This document shows, in pieces, positions 23,957 to 29,264 of a DNA stretch of 29,264 nt. Both the position numbers and the translations under genes were made by a program. How positions within the stretch are numbered: the stretch's first letter is position 1; each line of letters opens with the position of its first letter. This DNA comes from Bacteroidota bacterium (GTDB taxonomy: Bacteria; Bacteroidota; Bacteroidia; Cytophagales; Cyclobacteriaceae): the NCBI GenBank assembly GCA_003242315.1, contig QGUY01000012.1, forward strand, positions 1-29,264. Direction: 5' to 3'. The notes beneath the pieces are model-generated. The model made no database searches. It was not told where the DNA came from and saw only the letters and a program-made list of their open reading frames with translations.

Positions 23957-24703
23957 TCAGGTAAGCATGCCACCGTCAACCTGGAGAACCTGCCCGGTAA
24001 TGTACGAGGAGAGATCAGAAGCCAGGAAGACACATGCATCCGCAACATCTTCAGGCTTGCCTCCCCGTTTCAGGGGGATGCCCTCGCGCCAGGCTTGAAT
24101 GGTTTTTTCATCAAGCTTGGCAGTCATCTCGGTTTCAATAAAACCCGGCGCTACTGCGTTACAGCGGATCCCACGTGAGCCCAGCTCCAGCGCCACCGAT
24201 TTGGTAAAGCCAATAATGCCTGCCTTTGACGCGGCATAGTTGGCCTGCCCCGCATTTCCCTTGAGCCCGACTACAGACGTCATGTTGATGATCGATCCGC
24301 TCTTCTGCTTCATGAATTGTTTGGTGGCGGCTTTCACCGTGTTGAAACACGACTTAAGATTCACATTGATCACCTGATCCCACATCGCCTCGGTCATGCG
24401 GAGCAAAAGATTGTCCTGCGTAATGCCAGCGTTGTTGACCAGCACATCAAGACTGCCGAAATCGGCGATGACACTGTTGACCAGCTGTTCAGCCTGAAGG
24501 AAGTCACTGGCGTCGGAACGATATCCTTTCGCCTTCACGCCCTGTGAGGTGAGTTCCTGTTCCAGCGCCTGGCCCTGCTCAACGCTCGACAGATATGTAA
24601 AAGCTATGTTGGCGCCATGCGCAGCAAAATGAAGTGCAATAGCGCGGCCGATGCCTTTTGATGCACCCGTAATCAGGGCGTTTTTTCCTTCAAGTAGTTT
24701 CAT
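23957..24703 (-). CDS. fabG: 3-oxoacyl-[acyl-carrier-protein] reductase
   Basis: 248 residues, a classical short-chain dehydrogenase. It has the cofactor loop 'TGASKGIGRAIA' (12-23), 'NNAG' (90-93), and the tetrad N114, S143, Y156, K160 in 'SVVGLKGNAGQANYAASKAG'. The C-terminus 'SSYITGQVLQVDGGMLT' is typical of FabG. It reduces 3-oxoacyl-ACP with NADPH in fatty-acid elongation. The length, the tetrad positions and the Thr-Glu-Met helix after 'PGFIETEM' all favour FabG over other SDRs, though the gene is not in a fab cluster here. It is divergent from the dihydrolipoyl dehydrogenase gene. No full promoter match was found upstream. Confidence 0.9.
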   Translation of the reverse strand: MKLLEGKNALITGASKGIGRAIALHFAAHGANIAFTYLSSVEQGQALEQELTSQGVKAKGYRSDASDFLQAEQLVNSVIADFGSLDVLVNNAGITQDNLLLRMTEAMWDQVINVNLKSCFNTVKAATKQFMKQKSGSIINMTSVVGLKGNAGQANYAASKAGIIGFTKSVALELGSRGIRCNAVAPGFIETEMTAKLDEKTIQAWREGIPLKRGGKPEDVADACVFLASDLSSYITGQVLQVDGGMLT

Positions 24704-24823
24704 CGTGAATTGTATGCTTGGGCGCTAAAATTAGTTATTTCCTGCAAACCGCCGTCATAAGTTTGCTCCTGTGCTGCCTTTGCCAAATGAAACAAGGCAC
24801 TGAGAATTAACAGAATTGCTTTT

Positions 24824-24853
24824 TTTGAAAGAGCCAAAGCCCGTTTATCTTTG
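24824..24853 (+). promoter_or_regulatory. Promoter of the dihydrolipoyl dehydrogenase gene
   Basis: TTTG (24824-24827) and TATCTTTG (24846-24853) are spaced by 18 bp and match the Bacteroidota consensus exactly in both elements. Transcription would start near 24859, about 20 bases before the ATG, which rules out a GTG start at 24856. Confidence 0.7.
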
Positions 24854-24879
24854 GCGTGCAAATCTCAAATCCCAAGGAT

Positions 24880-26271
24880 ATGTCTAAATACGATATCGTT
24901 GTCATCGGGAGCGGACCAGGTGGTTATGTTGCCGCCATACGCGCTTCTCAGCTTGGAATGAAGGTAGGTGTGGTCGAGAAAGCTGAGCTGGGCGGTGTGT
25001 GCCTGAATTGGGGATGTATTCCCACAAAAGCCTTGCTCAAAAGTGCTAATGTGTTTGAATACCTGAAGCATGCGTCAGACTATGGCGTTACGGTGAAGGA
25101 TGTAAAACCAGACCTCGCCGCCATGGTGAAACGCAGCCGTGCCGTTGCAGACAGCAACAGCAAAGGTGTTCAGTTCCTTTTCAAGAAAAACAAAATCGAT
25201 CATATCCCGGGCTTCGGAAAAGTGAAGAAGGGAGGCAAGGTTGAAGTTACCGATGACAAGGGTAAGAAGACGGAACTTGAAGCAAAACACGTGATCCTCG
25301 CTACGGGTGGAAGGTCACGCGAATTGCCTAATCTCAAGATCGATGGCAAGAAAATCATCGGCTATCGTGAGGCGATGATGCTCGATAAGCTACCCGGCAA
25401 GATGCTTGTTGTAGGTTCAGGGGCTATTGGAGTTGAGTTTGCATATTTCTATCAGGCACTTGGAACCGAAGTTACGCTCGTCGAATTCCTGCCACGCATT
25501 GTCCCTGTTGAAGATGAAGAAGTATCTAAGGCCCTCGACAAGGCGTTCCGCAAACAGGGCATGAAGATTCATGTCAACTCCGAAGTGACGTCTGTTGACA
25601 CGAAAGGCAAAACCTGCGTCGCTACAGTAAAAAGTCCTGATGGAGAGATCAAAGTTGAAGCGGACGTTGTACTCTCAGCGGTTGGAATCACTACCAATCT
25701 TGAAGGTATCGGCCTGGAGGAAACCGGCGTAAAGGTTGAGAAAGGGAAAGTTGTTGTAGACGATTTCTACCGGACCAACGTGCCGGGCATTTACGCCATC
25801 GGCGATATTGTCAAGGGACCTGCGCTCGCGCACGTAGCGTCTGCCGAAGGAATTATCTGCGTGGAAAAAATTGCAGGAAAGAATCCCGAGCCACTCAACT
25901 ATAACAATCTTCCCGGATGTACCTACTGTTCGCCGGAGATCGCTTCCGTTGGCTATACGGAAGAGGGCGCGAAGAAGGCCGGCTATGAGATCAAGGTCGG
26001 GAAGTTCCCTTTCAGCGCATCAGGTAAAGCGAAGGCAGCCGGAGCTACAGACGGATTTGTTAAAGTTATCTTCGACGCGAAGTACGGTGAATGGCTGGGC
26101 GCGCACTTCATTGGCGCCAACGTCACCGAGATGATCGCAGAAGTAGTTGTAGCACGGAAACTCGAAACAACCGGACACGAGATTATCAAGTCCGTTCACC
26201 CGCACCCGACCATGAGCGAAGCGATCATGGAAGCGGTGGCCGCCGCCTACGGCGAGGTGATCCACTTGTAA
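24880..26271 (+). CDS. lpdA: Dihydrolipoyl dehydrogenase (E3)
   Basis: 463 residues from ATG 24880. FAD loop 'VVIGSGPGGYVAAIRA' (7-22), redox-active disulfide C41/C46 in 'GGVCLNWGCIPTK', NAD loop 'LVVGSGAIGVEFAYFY', second FAD site 'GIYAIGDI', and the C-terminal catalytic His-Glu pair in 'HPHPTMSEAIMEA' (about H442 and E447). E3 reoxidises dihydrolipoamide in the pyruvate, 2-oxoglutarate and branched-chain 2-oxoacid dehydrogenase complexes and in glycine cleavage. No E1, E2 or glycine-cleavage gene is nearby, so this is probably a stand-alone shared E3 with its own promoter. The insertion of Lys-rich segments near residues 105-140 ('FKKNKIDHI', 'KVKKGGKVEV') is within normal range. The stop codon directly abuts the stop of the opposite gene. 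Confidence 0.97.
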   Translation: MSKYDIVVIGSGPGGYVAAIRASQLGMKVGVVEKAELGGVCLNWGCIPTKALLKSANVFEYLKHASDYGVTVKDVKPDLAAMVKRSRAVADSNSKGVQFLFKKNKIDHIPGFGKVKKGGKVEVTDDKGKKTELEAKHVILATGGRSRELPNLKIDGKKIIGYREAMMLDKLPGKMLVVGSGAIGVEFAYFYQALGTEVTLVEFLPRIVPVEDEEVSKALDKAFRKQGMKIHVNSEVTSVDTKGKTCVATVKSPDGEIKVEADVVLSAVGITTNLEGIGLEETGVKVEKGKVVVDDFYRTNVPGIYAIGDIVKGPALAHVASAEGIICVEKIAGKNPEPLNYNNLPGCTYCSPEIASVGYTEEGAKKAGYEIKVGKFPFSASGKAKAAGATDGFVKVIFDAKYGEWLGAHFIGANVTEMIAEVVVARKLETTGHEIIKSVHPHPTMSEAIMEAVAAAYGEVIHL

Positions 26272-29244
26272 TCACATGTCGCCAGGTCGCGCAGGTCTGC
26301 TACCGAGCGCCTCGGAGTACTTGATGTAGTCTTCTTCGATACGGGAGGCTAACTCTTCTTCGCCGTATTCATACATCATCCGCTGCAGTTCACCGAGAAC
26401 GGCCAGATTCAACCGTACGTCGTTGTGTCTTTCATTGCGTCGGATGTAGTAGTCCAGCATCTCCTTCGAACGCCGGTGATTGATTTCGGTGATCGATAGC
26501 GCGCGTTCCTTTTCTCCGAGTTCCATCAGAAGCTGTATCGTGGGCAAAGACGTAAACCTATCGAAAGGCACGCCGTGATCCGGCATCTTTTCGAGGCTGA
26601 ACAGTATAACCTCACGGGCCTTTTCTTCCTGGCCTTCCTGGAGCAACGCATTCGCGAGATTGATTAGTGAATTCCGCTGGTTCAAAACGAACTTCCGGTA
26701 ATCCTCCGAGTTGTAAACGTTCGGGTCGTCAAGTCCGCGATACTGGAACTTGGTAAGCATGTTCGTGTATGCCACCTCGGTATTGACCAGTTCGTCCTGC
26801 GGTCTCGGATTGCGCACCGGCAGGATGCGATACGCGTTGCCTTCCTGTACAATGTAAGGACGCAGGTCTACCTTAAACTGCGCAAGCGACGTGTTGTTTA
26901 CATAAAGCGGTCGCTCCCAGTTCGAGGTTGCGAGCAGGTCAAGCATGGCAAGGTCCTTCTTCTCCAGGCTGTTTCCTATCACGCGCAGCCTCATTTGGGG
27001 AACAATGAGGCTATCGAGGTTTTTCGGAACGATGCCCATCGAGCGCACCTTCTCTACATCCACGTTCAATATGAGTTCCTTCGCAGGAAGCATGTTCGCG
27101 CTCGTCATGTACGGATGCTGAAGACCGGAGTAGTTCCGTTTAATGAGGTTGAGGTATTCAACCAGGTCGATACTGCTCAGGCCGGCATCGTAGTACGCCA
27201 GGTAATCGTTGCGACCACCCTGCTGATAGTGTTTCGCGGTGAGCGAATAAGGGAAAGGTTCCGACTCATACGTCTGACGCATCGTCTGTTTGATGTACCA
27301 GTCGGTATTGTAATAACTGAGCACTACTACCCGCACATCGGTACGCACGCCTTCAACCTCCTGCGCATACCATAACGGGAATGTATCGTTGTCACCACCG
27401 GTAAAGAGAATTGCGTTCGGAGCGCACGACTGAAGATAGTTGATGGCGGAGTCAACCGAGAAATAGCGGTTGCTGCGATCGTGATCATCCCAGCCTTCGG
27501 CAGCCATGATTGCGGGAGCAGACAGGCACAATATTGTCGACGCTATTGCAACCGTCTTACCGTTCTTTATGAAACGCTGCAAGAGTTCGGCAAAAGCAAG
27601 AACGGAGAAACCGATCCAGATACAGAACGCGTAATACGAACCGGCGTAGATGTAATCTCTTTCACGCGGCTCGGACGGCGGTGAGTTGAGGTAGATTACC
27701 AATGCGACGCCGGTGAGAATGAATAACAATGCCGTTACGGCGAAGTTCTTTGGATCATGATTGATCTGGTATACCAGGCCAAGTACTCCCAGCAACAAGG
27801 GAATCATGAAGAAGTTGTTTCGACCCTTGTTTCTCGCCAGTTCTTCTGGTAGCTCTTCAAACCATCCCCTGGGCCCAAGCCATGACGCGTCCTGGATGTC
27901 GCTTTCACGTCCCGCGAAATTGAACATGAAGTACCGCATGTACATGAAGCCGATCTGGTGCTTGAACATGAACCTCAGGTTGTCTCCAAATGTAGGCTTC
28001 TCGCCTTCGCGCAAGCCCAGGATTGCACGATAGGTTTCCTGGTGATCGGGTGCGGTGCTGTATATGCGTGGGAGTATCGTCATGTCCGCCGGGTCATAGC
28101 GATACTCGATCCGACGATCTGTTACCTCATAGCGGTTTTCACCCTTCGTGTAAATGGGAACACCATCGGTATAACCTATTATCTCAGCTGTGAAGTACTG
28201 TCCGTAAAGGAGCGGCCGACTTCCATACTGCTCGCGTTTCAGGTAGCGAACGAAGCTCATTACATCCGACGGATCGTTTTCATTGATAGGGGGATTGTCG
28301 TTCGACCGGATTACGATCACAGCGTAAGAGCTGTAGCCGATGAGAATGAAGGCCGTGGAAACGAGAAACGTGTTCAGAATAACATTGCCCTTCTTCTGTG
28401 ACCGGATAATTCCGTACACAAGAGCGCCAATAAGAAGCGCCGCGAAAACGATGACTCCGGATCCGAAAGGAAGTCGCAGGGAGTTGACGAAATAGATTTC
28501 AAATGCTCCGGCCACTGAAGGCAGACCGGGTATGATGATATCGTTGATGAAGAATATGATCAAAAGGCTGATGATCAGCGTCCATACAATGCCCCAGAAT
28601 GTTGGCTCCTTGTATTTCTTGAAATAGTAGATAAGCCCCAGGGCGGGTATCGTTACGAGGTTGAGGAGGTGGACGCCGATGGACAGTCCCATCATGTAGA
28701 AGATGAGGATCAGCCAACGGTTGGCACGCGACTCATCTTCGATCATATCCCACTTCATCATCGCCCAGACTACAAAGGCAGTAAAGAAGGACGACATGGC
28801 GTACACTTCCGCCTCAACAGCAGAAAACCAGAAAGAGTCGGAAAACGTGTAGGCCAGCGAACCAACGAATGCCGATCCGAAAAGAAGCCACGCCTTGTCT
28901 GCGGGGATCTCTTCAGTTACAGAAATCTTCATGATCTTGCGTCCGAACAGGGAGATCGACCAGAACAGGAAGAGGATCGTGAAGGCGCTGGCCAGCACAC
29001 TTGTGAAATTGATCCAATAGGCTACGCGCGTAACGTCGCCCAACGCAAGAAACGAGAACAGGCGCCCAATCAAGAGAAAGAGCGGCGCGCCCGGCGGGTG
29101 TGGTACTTCGAGCTTATAAGAAACCGATATGAATTCGCCGCAATCCCAGTAGCTGGCGGTCTCTTCCATCGTAAGCCAATAGGTCACCAGCGCAATGGTG
29201 AACACGACCCAGCCACCGATATTATTGATCTTTTGAAAATTCAT
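26272..29244 (-). CDS. DUF2723 multispanning membrane protein, candidate O-mannosyltransferase
   Basis: 990 residues. The first about 560 residues contain many membrane helices; the rest (about 430 residues) is soluble, with helical repeat-like sequence near the end. The first loop between helices holds 'YWDCGEFISVSYKLEVPHPP' (residues 32-51), with D34 and E37 in the place where GT-C glycosyltransferases carry a catalytic acidic residue. This is the DUF2723 family. Its human member TMEM260 has been reported to be a protein O-mannosyltransferase; the bacterial function is not established. A polyprenyl-phosphate-sugar-dependent enzyme working on the outer face of the inner membrane is a reasonable inference. 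The ATG is at 29242-29244; what lies upstream is outside the window. Confidence 0.85.
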   Translation of the reverse strand: MNFQKINNIGGWVVFTIALVTYWLTMEETASYWDCGEFISVSYKLEVPHPPGAPLFLLIGRLFSFLALGDVTRVAYWINFTSVLASAFTILFLFWSISLFGRKIMKISVTEEIPADKAWLLFGSAFVGSLAYTFSDSFWFSAVEAEVYAMSSFFTAFVVWAMMKWDMIEDESRANRWLILIFYMMGLSIGVHLLNLVTIPALGLIYYFKKYKEPTFWGIVWTLIISLLIIFFINDIIIPGLPSVAGAFEIYFVNSLRLPFGSGVIVFAALLIGALVYGIIRSQKKGNVILNTFLVSTAFILIGYSSYAVIVIRSNDNPPINENDPSDVMSFVRYLKREQYGSRPLLYGQYFTAEIIGYTDGVPIYTKGENRYEVTDRRIEYRYDPADMTILPRIYSTAPDHQETYRAILGLREGEKPTFGDNLRFMFKHQIGFMYMRYFMFNFAGRESDIQDASWLGPRGWFEELPEELARNKGRNNFFMIPLLLGVLGLVYQINHDPKNFAVTALLFILTGVALVIYLNSPPSEPRERDYIYAGSYYAFCIWIGFSVLAFAELLQRFIKNGKTVAIASTILCLSAPAIMAAEGWDDHDRSNRYFSVDSAINYLQSCAPNAILFTGGDNDTFPLWYAQEVEGVRTDVRVVVLSYYNTDWYIKQTMRQTYESEPFPYSLTAKHYQQGGRNDYLAYYDAGLSSIDLVEYLNLIKRNYSGLQHPYMTSANMLPAKELILNVDVEKVRSMGIVPKNLDSLIVPQMRLRVIGNSLEKKDLAMLDLLATSNWERPLYVNNTSLAQFKVDLRPYIVQEGNAYRILPVRNPRPQDELVNTEVAYTNMLTKFQYRGLDDPNVYNSEDYRKFVLNQRNSLINLANALLQEGQEEKAREVILFSLEKMPDHGVPFDRFTSLPTIQLLMELGEKERALSITEINHRRSKEMLDYYIRRNERHNDVRLNLAVLGELQRMMYEYGEEELASRIEEDYIKYSEALGSRPARPGDM

Positions 29245-29264
29245 GAGAAGCGGGTTTTCGGAAA

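Noticed and set aside
24856..24879. GTG start for dihydrolipoyl dehydrogenase at 24856
   Set aside because: It lies 2 bp after the -7 element, at or before the expected transcription start.
1..29264. tRNA, rRNA, insertion sequences, prophage or integrase genes
   Set aside because: Read for on both strands; none was found.

Overview
The window looks like a chromosomal segment from a Bacteroidota bacterium, most likely Cytophagales or a near relative. The reasons are type IX secretion genes (porU, porV), a gliding-motility lipoprotein end (gldH), a Na+-pumping NADH dehydrogenase subunit, and several promoters that fit the Bacteroidota pattern TTTG...TAnnTTTG. No tRNA, rRNA, insertion sequence, prophage or CRISPR array was seen, and the content is mostly core metabolism and cell envelope.

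Layout. Positions 1-318: 3' end of gldH (+). Positions 315-7518 (-): a tight operon of MBL-fold hydrolase, pssA, porU (C25 sortase), porV and a zinc-site-deficient M16 peptidase homologue. Positions 7596-12103 (+): an FAD-dependent oxidoreductase and a large outer-membrane protein that joins a degenerate peptidase-MA-like domain, a TolB-type propeller, a linker dense in O-glycosylation-like motifs and an Omp85-like barrel. Positions 12104-12530: a non-coding, repeat-rich spacer with a perfect palindrome, four degenerate 18-bp units and a separate short inverted repeat. Positions 12531-13412: yicC (+). Positions 13416-14576: an arginase-fold protein with a broken metal site (-). Positions 14737-16467: a MASE1 sensor histidine kinase (+), followed by a good terminator. 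Positions 16580-18324 (-): an outer-membrane barrel and a small anchored protein of unknown function. Positions 18406-19704: nqrF (-) with its own promoter.

Positions 19785-23836 (-) hold a methionine operon: promoter, SAM-I riboswitch, a 42-codon leader ORF, metY, metX and hom. Homoserine made by Hom is acetylated by MetX and sulfhydrylated by MetY to give homocysteine. This is the most interesting part of the window. The 3' strand of riboswitch helix P1 ends three bases before the ATG of the leader ORF, the ORF ends in a cysteine-rich tail, and it contains the only terminator-like hairpin of the leader. This suggests that SAM may control translation of a leader peptide, which in turn would decide termination.

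Positions 23957-24703: fabG (-). Positions 24880-26271: a dihydrolipoyl dehydrogenase (+) with a consensus promoter. Positions 26272-29244: a DUF2723 membrane protein (-) of the TMEM260-like, candidate O-mannosyltransferase type. Three of the four convergent gene junctions have overlapping, abutting or nearly abutting stop codons.
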